Source of the DNA: Euwallacea fornicatus | Taxonomy: Eukaryota; Arthropoda; Insecta; Coleoptera; Curculionidae | NCBI RefSeq assembly: GCF_040115645.1 | Contig: NC_089578.1 | Location: 62,001-126,000, forward strand | Reading direction: 5' to 3' | Length of the DNA: 64,000 nt | Part shown: piece after piece, positions 1 to 10,006 of the stretch | Numbering within the stretch: position 1 is the stretch's first letter | Layout of the letters: each line of letters opens with the position of its first letter | Made by a program: the position numbers and the translations under genes | Notes under the pieces: model-generated | What the model saw: the letters and a program-made list of their open reading frames with translations, nothing else | What the model was told of the DNA's origin: nothing | The model's database searches: none

Positions 1-312
1 TTCCACTTCACGAAACCGGCGTGGATTCTCAACCGACTAATGATGCACGTTGTGGCGAGTCACTTTACCGTAGTTTGTGAAGCAGGATTCAGCAGAAAAT
101 AGTATATTTGAAAAAAAATGTGCATTTTCATGGAGTCTTCTTTGTGTCCAAGTACAAAAAGTCACTCGATTTCGGAAATCATCACCATGTAATTCTTGAT
201 GCAGACTTACGTGGTATGGATGAAAATAAAGAAGACTTTGTTTGAACATTTTCCTTGTAGATCCTCCCGATTTCAAGATATTTGCTTGTCCCACTTATCT
301 AGTCACCCCGTA
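1..312 (-). pseudogene. Mariner-like transposase fragment with one element terminus
   Basis: Minus-strand translation from about 210 gives FHPYHVSLHQELHGDDFRNR and then ILFSAESCFTNYGKV. This is the region of a mariner-like transposase running up to and past the first catalytic aspartate. That aspartate (normally SDE) reads SAE, so the enzyme is dead. The N-terminal helix-turn-helix is missing: coding sequence begins almost directly inside the terminus CACCCCGTA at 304-312. The fragment runs off the left edge of the window. Confidence 0.7.
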
Positions 313-439
313 TATGTATACAAGTATATTTAGGTTTTGTTCATTTTGTAGCAATAGTTCCAGTAGTCCGGTTGATTCCGGAACGTCAACACTATAACGA
401 TAAATGTTAGGTATCTAAATAAAAACACATAACCGAGGT

Positions 440-606
440 TTTATCCCGAGGGACAGTTCCGGCCGACGGTGGAAAGCTGCAAACGAGGTTTTTAGTGGGT
501 AGGCGCTGCTTAGTATAACACAGTGAATCCCACACTACCCGGCCATTCCGTCATCAGGCATGGGTGTCTTTAGAAGATTTTCCTCGTACAAAAAAAAAAT
601 AAAAAC
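440..606 (+). mobile_element. 3' UTR fragment of an R1-like non-LTR retrotransposon
   Basis: The segment TTTTAGTGGGTAGGCGC, then a CCGG-containing stretch, GGTGTCTTTAGAAGATTTTC and an A-rich tail at 591-606 matches the 3' end of the element at 7587-9730 (GTAGGTAGGCGCC...GGTGTCCCTCCTC plus poly-A). It also matches, inverted, the 3' end at 9817. Only the last 170 bases or so are present, as expected of a severely 5'-truncated insertion. Confidence 0.6.
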
Positions 607-1480
607 ACTAACTAGACAGGGAGGCAGTGAAGAAAGGACCCTGGTAATGCTGACTCGGCCTAAGAAAAGGGGCTGACTACTTGAAATTTGGAATATAAAT
701 AATAGAAACAAACATGTCGTGTATTAATTAGTGCCACTGTTTAAGCCGGGGGCTTCCCGAGTTCCTGCCTAACGGTGGCGACTGCCTCACTAGGCACTCG
801 CAGAGATATCCAAATACGCCGGAGGGGTTTTGTACTTGAGCCGAAGGATCAGACGGGCCACCGTCAAGAAATAATGGAGATCCGAAAGTTCGAGAAGGTA
901 CAGAAACTCTGTTACACGAATCACACTAAATTTAATCACAGACTAGTTGGAATGCAGGGTTTGATTGACGATTAAATGATTAACTACAGATTTCTATTGC
1001 GACGAGATGCGTTAGAAGTTGGTAAAGTGATTTATTCTAACTTGTGAAATCGAGAGAGGAGAGAGAAGTGGCTGTTAAAGCGACGAGATGAGAAACGATT
1101 CTGTTTTCTGTCTATTATTATTTATTGCTCAGATGTTAGGGCATTGCGTGAGAGCGATCTTTATGTTGGAGTTTCTCCAACAGCCACGATCTAGCTCTTG
1201 CAGATTCCCTTCCGAACCATTACAGTTTTTTTCCATTTCTATATAGTCCTCCAGCTAGAAGCCAGGGGCACGAGCTCCGATAGGCACCTTCCTCCCTGTT
1301 TTCTCTTCTAGTCTCATGTTCCCAATTCTCTTTGGCAGATTCTTATCTCTCATCCTTCTCCAGTCAAACAAACCACACACCTGTTTCCCCAAACCGGAAA
1401 AAAACAACTATGATCTAAACTTTGGCACATATCTATGGCTTCTTACCCGTTCAAGCAAATATAGGGTGCGCCAACTAAAA
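607..1480. other. No gene recognised
   Basis: Short open frames exist (for example at 775-975 on plus), but none has recognisable family motifs. A short inverted pair (GTTGGAG/CTCCAAC) lies near 1162-1182. I see no tRNA, exon or transposon terminus here. Confidence 0.5.
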
Positions 1481-1489
1481 CGAAACAGA

Positions 1490-2300
1490 GTTGTTTTCTC
1501 GGATGATGAAAGAGTTGTGCAAGAATGCTCGGACATGTGAACATGGATTTATGCCACTCTTCAAAACACTCGGCAACGAAAAAAACCTGCTCAACAGAAC
1601 ATGGGGTGCAGTGATATGCCGAATCTTCCATAACTCTTTCATTCCAACAAACTTTCCATTTTTTTCGCATTATCCTACTGCCCTTACCTTCGCGAATTTC
1701 GATTTTCCGAGGGGTGCGGTTATGAGAGGTGTTCGATTGCCTTTCAGAAGGTCCCTCTTCTGGGAGCGTTTCCTCTGTGATTGCCAAACGGAATTTATAG
1801 CATAACAAATGTTTCCTGGATTTTTTTCTGTGGAGGAGGAAAGAATTATATAACTATGTCTGGAGCATGTGAATCCTCCCTTTTTTGTACCAACGCAACG
1901 ATTTTCGAACGGGGGGGTAATATGAAATCATTTGATCCATCTGGCCCAACCATGTATTTGTTATACTTTGCAATAGCTTCAGGTTTGTCCCTAATGTTCC
2001 CTTTTTCAGTTGGTGTTTGCACCAAGTCGATGGAAAACCCTGACGATATGCGGAGTAACTCTTTTCTGTCCCTCCGTTGTCCAGTCATTATACAGGTCTC
2101 GATATGCTGCCCTTGTCCGTCCCGTCTGCAGTTTTGTTCTGACAACAGCTTCAGGATTGTCCTCTCTGTTTGCCCTTAAGTCCCGGTACAGTGAAGTAAA
2201 GCTGTCCGTAAACAGACAATGTCCCTCCTTCAAATGCTCTCTCATTAGGTTCTTTAATAGTTTTTTAGTAGCTGCTGCTCCTTCAGTCTCATCTGACGCA
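1490..2300 (-). pseudogene. piggyBac-like transposase, C-terminal half, broken
   Basis: Three minus-strand frames together carry piggyBac (DDE_Tnp_1_7) landmarks in the right order. First comes LKEGHCLFTDSFTSL near 2200, the strand around a catalytic Asp. Then KPEAIAKYNKYMVGPDGS appears near 1950, where the family has YNKYMGGVDRSD. Last is a cysteine-rich C-terminal domain at 1551-1649 with spacing C-x12-C-x2-C-x10-C-x4-H (KVCWNERV...YHCTPC...CFEEWH). At least two frameshifts join the pieces. The N-terminal half is absent; upstream sequence is cut at 2305 by a TACACAGGGTG transposon terminus. The GVD Asp is now GPD. It is a dead relic. Confidence 0.75.
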
Positions 2301-2304
2301 CCTG

Positions 2305-2709
2305 TACACAGGGTGTCCCCCTTAAAGCTGTGATTGAAGATTGCTCAAAAAAATTATATGAAAAAAGTTTCAAATGAAAGTTGTCCGGAAGGGGGGGGGG
2401 GGGGGGTGTCCCGTGCCCTGAAGATGGCGACTTTTAGCCAAAACGTCATTTCGAGAGCAAACTTTTTGTTCAAGTAGCGACCCCGTATTTCTTGCAAATC
2501 CTCGTGGACCCTTAAAAAATTTATATCTTTTATTTAAACAATTTTTTTATTAGACTTTTTGCTGCAGAGTTATCTTTGATTTTTTCCCAGTTTTTAAGAT
2601 ACGCCACTGAACGTCGGTTTTTGTTAAATAACTTTTAAAGCGTTTGGTAGAATTTGATAGTTTTTTAATACGATCGATACTAGTTAAGGCTCCTTAAAAG
2701 CGCACGTAA
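2305..2709. mobile_element. Fragment of a TACAGGGTG-ended element with a G16 run
   Basis: It begins with the terminus TACACAGGGTGTCCCCC at 2305, where it interrupts the piggyBac relic. It contains a run of 16 G at 2391-2406 followed by a second GGTGTCCCGTG. There is no coding sequence. The far end is not recognisable; the next element's terminus begins at 2710. Confidence 0.45.
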
Positions 2710-4262
2710 TACACAGTGTGTTTCCTAAATGTTAGGCAAAAATTTAGGGGGCCATTCTTTGAGTAATTTTAAGGTTTTGACCCATTGACGATTAGGACGA
2801 TAGGAAAAATGCTTCGTTTCCTAGATACAGGGCGATAAACGTTTTTCGTGAAGTTTACTAAAAGCCACAATAATCCTTCGAAATGACTGCCGTCAGTTTG
2901 GACGGATGCACTTAATCTTTTCCTTACCGACAGACGAACTCTTTCAAAAATACCACGACTGTTTTCTATTGAATCGCACCCATTAATTATGCCATTTCTC
3001 AAATCTTCCGGGTTTCCCATTGGATCAGTGTAAACTAATGATTTTAAACGACCCCACAGGAAGTCGTCCAGAGGGTTTAAGTCTGGGGATTTAGCTGGCC
3101 ACAAGTGAGGTCCGCCACGACCAATCCAGCGATCTCCATATGTTTCCATTAGAAATTCGCGAGCGATCCTACTAAAATGCGCTGGTGCTCCATCGGGGAT
3201 AAACCACGTGGCACTTTTGGTTGCCAATGGAAATATCTTTACGGAATTCAGGTAACGACTGTTCTAAAAAGTTATGATGAACTACGCCTGTAAGTCTTTC
3301 CGGTAGAAATGTTGGTGCAATTGACCGATCACCCACAGCTCCAAAGAAAAATTGCGTTGAAAATCAACTTCTGGAGCTTGGTACGGGTTTTCCTCGGCAC
3401 ATTCATGATTGTTGTGGAAATTTCTTATCGGACTTCTCGAGAAATTTCCACACTCTGTGGTTTCTTTAATAAATTCCGTCCGCCATTTCATCTAGAAAAA
3501 AAGACGCAAGTTTTTACCAGGGTTCTCCGAGGAAGAAACTGGCCAGAATTGGCTTTTCTCGATTCGACTATGTTTTTAGGAAAAATTTTGGAAGGTCCCC
3601 CGTCGTTGGTTCTTCGATTCGAGTCGTTGCCAGTGTCGACTAAAACTTCCTCTAGGATCCGTCGAGTTTTGTTCTGTCCTCGTCGTTTAGTTTCCCAGAT
3701 TCCGTGGTTTCTTGAAAAAATTCTGTCCGCCATTTCGTCTAGAAAAATCACAAGTTATTCCTAAAAATCAAAATCTTAATGTTTGCCTAGACATTCGGTT
3801 CAAATTTTCCATTAACCAGCAATGAGTGACGACTGAATTAGCGTGACCTAATAATGGAAATGTCGATTCGTCCGTAAAAAGGATGTTTTTGATGAAATTT
3901 TCATCATTATTGGTCCTTTCCATTATTGTTTCACAAAAAACCAGCCGTATCTCATGATCTTCAGGAAAGATTTGGTTCGTTTTTTTCACTTTGTACGAAG
4001 TGTACCCGTTTTTCCTCAAAACTCTGCGGGCGGTGGTATGTGACACATCTACTCGGTTCGTCATTTCATTGAGGGACTGATCAAGATTTTCCTCAACACT
4101 GGCACAAACCATGATTTCCTGCTCCTCCCTTTCATTGCTATCTTGTGGGGGGCGTTTATGATGCAGGGGCGAAACACATCCAGTCGTCTCGAAATTTTGA
4201 ATGATAAGACGCATTCTGGTAACCCTGGGAACGGGCCGATTCTCAAAATGTCCTAGTTTTCT
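2710..4262 (-). pseudogene. Mariner-like (DD41D-spaced) transposase in a decayed element
   Basis: The N-terminal part (about 4260-3770) carries a helix-turn-helix-like stretch ending ARRVLRKNGYTSYKVK and the first catalytic Asp in ILFTDESTF. The C-terminal part (3227-2769) has WFIPDGAPAHFSRIAREFL and then WPAKSPDLNPLDDFLWGRL. I count 41 residues between the Asp of PDGAP and the Asp of NPLD. The middle (about 3280-3430) is present but out of frame. A stretch at 3430-3770 contains two imperfect copies of GGTTTCTTNAANAAATTC-type sequence and looks inserted. The left terminus TACACAGTGTGTTTCC at 2710 and an internal TACAGGGCG at 2826 match those of the element at 47193. Confidence 0.72.
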
Positions 4263-4375
4263 CTTCTAAGCAAAAACTAATACCAAACACATACATCGAA
4301 GTCCCGTTTCCCGATTTTTACTGTACACAAAAGAAGTCACTGTACCTACGTATGACTATGTACATGCACTGCGTT

Positions 4376-6215
4376 TGTAAATTACGCATAAATTCGTTGT
4401 TTTTCTGAAGAACGAAATTTTCCAAAAAAATCTTCGAACGCGTTAATTTTGCTTTAAAAAAGTGCTTTCTGTGATGTATCGTTTGGGCCAGTGGCGTCAC
4501 TCGTATGCAAAAAATGACGTCATCCGTAATTTTTTAAATTACAACCCCCGATTTGTTTCTTGCATTTGAAGGTTCGTTATATCTACTTTATGATTTATGG
4601 GAAATTCTTAGTACGTTACATAACAAAAATTTCAAGAAAATAAAATTCAAAATCCAAAAATGAACTACCTCATTTGAACACGAATACTTTGCTCGTGAGT
4701 CAAAAACAGTTCCTTGAGTGCCTTTTTTGCTGAATAAAATGTACTAAAAAGAGCAAAACAAATTGTAAATAATTACAGATTTTGTGTGTAAATTTTGGAA
4801 AATATTTCAAATAAAATTGTTCTATTTCTAGCAATAAAGTTGCATTCACCTACCGGGGGTTGTCACGTTTGACTCTAATTCCATTTATTTTCAGAATTGG
4901 CCTTAACTGTGGCCCAAAGAATTGAAATTTTAATGCTGATGAGGTGCAGAGATCGATCACTACAAGAAGCGTGCGAGTTGCTTAATAATAACTACCCGGA
5001 AAGACTCACGACGCAATCAACAGTTGGCAGGGTGTTAACGATCGACCAGGAAATGGAGCTCCTAAATTTAATGAACAGCTTAAATTAAATGTTCTTTTGA
5101 CCGTGGAAGAAAATTCACACAGTGGCGTTCGTCAGATTAGCGAAAATCTTCTCACCACATGTCTGCCAAGGTGAGTAAAATATTGAAGGTAAGAAAATGG
5201 CAACTTTTCAAATCACACCAGGTACAAGAATTAAGTGAAGACGACCCAGATCGAAGAATGTGGTTTTGCGAGGTTTCGATAAATATGAATAACCATCATC
5301 TACTTCTATTCCAAAAATGTCCTTTTCTCCGATGAGGCTACTTTCACATTAAATGGGTTAGTGAACGGTCAGAATTGCAGGTACTGGGCATCGGAAAATC
5401 CTCGATGGGTGGGAGAGGCTCGGAGTATTTTGGAAAAATTTATCTATGGAAGAATAATAAGAAGTCTTTTGCGACGAAAATTTAGATGGCCTCCAATTCC
5501 TTCGATTTTCCCAAGAACATTCGGTTCCTGCACTGACAGACTTATTTCCGGATATAAACAACCCAAGAACGATTAACGCAAATTTATGCCTTCAACAGGA
5601 CGAGGCTCCACCACATTATTCGGTCATCGTTCGCGAATATCTTGATCAGATATTTCCGAATAAATAGATTGAAAAATGTGGCATCGTCGAGTGGCCGCCG
5701 AGATCTCCAGACCTCGATCCGTTGGATTTTTTTCTTTGGGGTCACCTTGAAAATGTAGTGTGCACCGGTCGACATTGAAGAGCGGAAAGACAGGATAAGA
5801 ATTCAATGCAACGATATTGTACCGGAGGTTTTACACGGAATCCAACCAGGAATTGTTGACCCCTCAGGACGCTGTCGAATTCGAAATGGTGCTCAATTCG
5901 AGTATTTATTAAAATAAATTAAATAGTTCATTTTCAAATTTCCGGTTTTATTTTCTCGAAGTTTTTGTTGCGTAACACACTAATAATTTCTCACAAGTCA
6001 TGAAGTGGAAATAACGCACCTTCGCATGCCGGAAAAAAAGTCGGCGGTGTCGTTTAAAAAATTTATTGATGACGTCATATTTTGCATACGAGTGACGTCA
6101 CTGACACAAACAATACGTCACAGAAAGTACTTTTTGAAAACAAAATTGAAGGAGTCGAGGATTTTTTTTTTTGGAAAATTTCATTCGTGTAATTGTTCGT
6201 TTATGTGTTACACTC
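4376..6215 (+). mobile_element. Mariner-like element with about 170 bp inverted repeats
   Basis: The arms at about 4376-4560 and 6045-6215 are inverted copies. Both contain GAAATTTTCC, then A-rich sequence, AGTGCTTTCTGTGA or its variant, CACTCGTATGCAAAA and TGACGTCAT. They enclose a plus-strand transposase relic (4897-5930). The outermost bases are not well defined. Confidence 0.65.
4897..5930 (+). pseudogene. Mariner-like transposase, several frameshifts
   Basis: It starts MALTVAQRIEILMLMRCRDR followed by QEACELLNNNYPERL, an N-terminal DNA-binding region typical of this family. It continues, after frameshifts, with ASENPRWVGEAR near 5390. The catalytic C-terminal region at about 5590-5760 reads QQDEAPPHYSVIVREYLDQIFP and then WPPRSPDLDPLDFFLWGHL, with a stop (TAG) in place of the usual Trp after FPNK. 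Both aspartates of this half are still visible. It is non-functional but nearly full length. Confidence 0.72.
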
Positions 6216-7309
6216 AAAAGTTTACATAATGTGTGCGTGAGGAACTATGTGCAATTAGATTTGTTCAAACTTTTAGATACATAAAGGCGTATGTGCGTAA
6301 CATACATAAGATGTGAAAAATATGAATTTTTTTATTATATTTTTATAGCGTACCTCCGGTTGCAGAGTACCCAATTTTTGCTCCCTACAGAGTACTTTAC
6401 GACCGAAATTCGCTGTAATTATACTGTTAAATTTTGTATAAATTTTATTTAACATTTATTAATAGTGAAACCTAATTTTATTTATCTTTTGCAGATTTGT
6501 TCTAAATGAGAATGCTGAATTTGACAAGAGTCGCATCTCAGCAACAGCCCAATCGAATCGTCTCTGACGTATTGTTACGACTGACGGACGGGCGCGGCAG
6601 GTAAAAGACGGTTAAAAAAGTACATAGAACACTCAACCGAGCGATTTATAGTTACTTTTAAGTGCAACGAGCGTTCTGGTACGTTTGTTCATGTTAATGT
6701 TTGCATGTTTGTTAGAAAATTGTTGAATCTGTTAGTAACTGGACCTTTAATTATACATAGATTTTGAAAGACTTGGAATGGCTATATTTCAGGAATGAAA
6801 CAAGATTTGAAAACGTTCTCGGAACCGTTTCCATAATAAGTAGGGCGGAAACAAAATCACGCATTCCCCAACCTACCCGCGCCTTTCCTCTAGCCCCCAG
6901 CTGCCCCAACCTTGCAATTTTAAACGGCACCCCCCACTTGTAATACCTCATTTTAAAGGTTTTTTAAACCGGTTTCCGATAGTATCAACTAACAACACGT
7001 TTGTTCAAACAGTTATCGAAGTTTTATATTGAAAAAAAATGTATAATGTAAATTTTCAGAATCGTATCGAAGGGCAGAGTAGTTTTTCAAATAATAATTT
7101 TCCTCTTTATTTAGAGATTTTGAAGAGTTTACACGCACATTTTCTACATTATAGACATTTTGTCCAGCAAAATTAGTAGTTTTCTTTATCCGGAGCTCTG
7201 CTTTCAGTCGTTCATTTATTTCACTTAGTTTTGCTACTGAGACCAATTAAGAAGGTTTCGACCAATATTTTTGACTAATTTTTGAAACATTGAGCATCAG
7301 CGTCGCTAA

Positions 7310-7586
7310 ATGGTTAATTTCATTTTTTTTTCCACAATGGCGCGCACCATTGAGACCGCAATTGAACCTTTCATCGTTTGTGAGTTAGAAAGCCAGGGTG
7401 ACATGCGAGGAAATGTGTCTTTAAACGAGGATTCGCTACATTTTCACCACTACGGGTTACCTCCTCACCACGTGGTTCCAGATAGGCGATCGCTAGATGA
7501 CCACCGTTCAAATAAATGAGTTGGTTGACCGGGCGTTATATTGCGGCCGCCAAGTTGTCCAGACCTAATACCCGTCGACTTCTTTA
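7310..7586 (+). pseudogene. Mariner-like transposase, 5' part before the insertion
   Basis: The frame that opens MVNFIFFSTMARTIETAIEP later reads HHYGLPPHHVVPDRRSLDDH and then, past two stop codons, PPSCPDLIPVDFF. This aligns with the family pattern HDGAPPH...WPPRSPDLxPxDFFLWG. The second catalytic Asp is Tyr here, and Trp and Arg positions have become TGA. The protein continues at 13366 with WGHLKS-like sequence, which proves that the two parts were once joined. Confidence 0.6.
7481..7586 (+). repeat. Target-site duplication copy 1 (about 106 bp)
   Basis: This sequence, from GATAGGCGATCGC to GTCGACTTCTTTA, recurs directly after the poly-A of the plus-strand retrotransposon (9731-9816) and continues at 13366-13401. 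Across the 106 positions I count five differences, all transitions, plus one T-run length change. Copy 1 is followed directly by retrotransposon coding sequence. Confidence 0.75.
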
Positions 7587-9505
7587 TGTCTGTGTGAGGA
7601 AGTAGAAGAGGACGTCTGGGGGAAGGCATATAAGATAGTGATTGGGAAAATGGGACTCAGAAGGGTTACCAAACTAACAGAAGAGAGAACGAGAGAGGAA
7701 ATGGATAAATTGTTTCCAACCCGACCAGGAGTGAAGTGGGGAAAACCGGGAAGCAAAATGAAGGTGGGGGAGGAATTCACGAAGGCGGAGCTACAGTTAG
7801 CTTTAGCCGATGTGAAGAAAAGGAAAGCCCCGGGGCCGGACGGAATAACCCCGGAAATCATGGTAGAGTGTGTAAGGGGACACCAGGAAAGTTTCCTCAG
7901 ACTGTTTAACGACTGTCTGAGGGAACGATGCTTCCCGGGGGTGTGGAAGATTGCAAGGCTCGTGCTGGTGGAGAAGCCGGCAAAGGGATCGAGCGGGGTG
8001 GCGTCGTACAGGCCAATATGCCTAATAGATGGAGTTGGGAAATTGCTGGAGAGAATGATTGTGGGACGGCTGAATGGGGTGCTGGAGGGTAGGGGTCTGT
8101 TGAGTGATAGGCAGTGTGGCTTTAGGAAGGGAAGGTCTACGGTGGATGCGTTGAAGAGAGTGAAGGGGGTGCTAGAGAAAATCAGGGAGAAAACGGTGAA
8201 AGATAGGGAGGTGTGTGTGATGGTGCTGGTAGACACAAGGAACGCCTTTAATAGCGCACCTTGGAAGAAAATTGTGCAGGCCCTGGAATGTTTGGGTGTG
8301 GATGAGTACCTGGTGGATCTGACGAAGTCCTATCTGTCTGAGAGATGGATAGAGACGGAGTCGGGTCACGTGTGGAGTGTCGCAGGGGTCGGTGTTGGGG
8401 CCCATTCTTTGGAATGTCTTCTACGATGGTATTCTGAAACTGAATATGGAAGAGGGGGTTGAACTGATGGCGTATGCGGATGATTTGGCGGTTTTGGTGA
8501 AGGCTAGGAATGGAAAGGACTTGGCAGCCAAGACGGAATATACCGTGGAGAGAGTGATGTATGAACTAGATAGAATGGGATTGGAAGTTGCGCCAAAAAA
8601 AACGGAGATGGCGGTTCTGGAAGGTCGAAGAAAGGTGACGAATGTAGAAATTGAGGTGAAAGGGAGTGTGATAAAAAGCAAGGAGTCTGTGAGTTATCTA
8701 GGGGTGGAAGTTGGAAGGAATTTTAGATTTGCTGAGCATGTGGGGAAGGTGTGTTTGAGGGCGAATGGTGCGTTGAATGCGTTGACGAGACTGATGCCAA
8801 TGGTGGGCGGATGCTCGTCGAGAAAAAGAGGTCTGCTTGCGTCAGTTGCGACATCGATGGTGCTGTATGCCACGCTGAAATGGGAGGGAGTATGTAGATA
8901 CAGGGTGCAAATGGAAAGGCTTGAAAGGGTGAACAGAAGGATGGCGATAGGGATTGCGATGGCGTATAGGACAGTCCCGACAACTGCTATAACGCTGATT
9001 GCGAGACAGATACCCATGGATCTGGCAATAGAAGAGAGAACGATGATATATGAAAGAGGTGCGGGTAGCAGGGCGGGAGTTGCTGTTTGCAAAATGTCAG
9101 AAAAGATGGGACGAAAACGAGGGCTGGTCAAAAGTGTTTGTCAAGAACGTGGAAGGTTGGGTAAATAGGAAGTTCAGGGGTCTGGAGTACTGTCTAACTC
9201 AGGCCCTGACGGGACACGGGGTGTTTGGAAGTTACCTTAAAAGGATCGGGAAACAGGAGACGGATGAGTGTTGATATTGTGGAACTGAGGATACACCGGA
9301 CTATACAATTGTTGAATGTGAAGGGCATGTAATGGAGAGAGAGAGAGCGAGAGAAAAACTAGGGGGTGTGAGTGTTACGAGAGAGAATATCGCTGAGCGA
9401 TTGTTGGAGAATGAGGAGAGCTGGCGAGCAATAACAGAGTTGCTGCGCGCTATCATGAGTAAGAAAGGAAAGGAGGAGAGGGAGCGAGAGAGGCAAGAAA
9501 CATGA
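7587..9505 (+). pseudogene. Reverse transcriptase ORF2 remnant (two frameshifts, one nonsense)
   Basis: RT landmarks appear in order: KAPGPDGITPEIM, SYRPICLIDGVGKLLE, GFRKGRSTVDAL, VDTRNAFNSAPW, SQGSVLGPILW and the catalytic AYADD at about 8470-8484. The frame shifts between 8345 and 8376 and again near 9065. The C-terminal zinc knuckle should read CxxC-x8-H-x4-C. It has TGA where the related element has Trp (EC*YCGTEDTPDYT), and Tyr for the His. The family is closest to the R1 clade, like the neighbour at 9817-13365. Confidence 0.82.
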
Positions 9506-9730
9506 ATGGGTAGTGAATGGGGTATGTTGGCTTGTGCGAACGCAATGCCACCCCCGCCACCCCCTGAAGTAATGCCTTACGGCGATTCCGGGGGACACAC
9601 AGGGTGAAGAGGGGAAGGTTTTAGTAGGTAGGCGCCTCCCTTCAGGGGGTGCATCTCACATAACCGGGTTGGAAGAACATCAAACCGGGTACCTATGAAG
9701 GTGTCCCTCCTCTACAAAAAAAAAGAAAAA
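7587..9730 (+). mobile_element. R1-like non-LTR retrotransposon, 5'-truncated, plus strand
   Basis: It consists of the reverse transcriptase and C-terminal part of ORF2, a GC-rich 3' UTR (9600-9710) and an A-rich tail (9715-9730). It begins inside ORF2, upstream of the RT domain; endonuclease and ORF1 are missing, as usual for abortive reverse transcription. It is flanked by the 106 bp duplication and disrupts the mariner-like transposase. Confidence 0.8.
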
Positions 9731-9816
9731 GATAGGTGATCGCTAGATGGCCACCGTTCAAATAAATGAGTTGGTTGACCGGGCGTTATATTGCGGCCGC
9801 CAAGTTGTCCAGACCT
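9731..9816 (+). repeat. Target-site duplication copy 2, first part
   Basis: It follows the A-rich tail directly and matches 7481-7566. It is cut at AGACCT by the minus-strand retrotransposon. Its remainder is at 13366-13401. Confidence 0.75.
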
Positions 9817-10006
9817 TTTTTTTTTTTTTTTTTTTTTTTTCCCGAGGAGGGGGAATCTTCTTAAGACACCCGGCCTGGTCCACGACCGGGTAGTGTGGGA
9901 TTCGACCGACCATTATGTCGCCCGCCTACCCACTAAACCCACCTCCCCTCTTCTGCCCCGGAACCGCCTCTCGGCATTACATCAGGGCGTCCTTTTCCCC
10001 TCCAGA

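Noticed and set aside
2391..2406. G16 run as a regulatory G-quadruplex
   Set aside because: A single homopolymer inside MITE debris; more likely slippage or an assembly artefact.
7565..8236. 223-codon minus-strand frame
   Set aside because: It lies opposite the plus-strand RT, which has the conserved motifs; the frame has no family pattern of its own.
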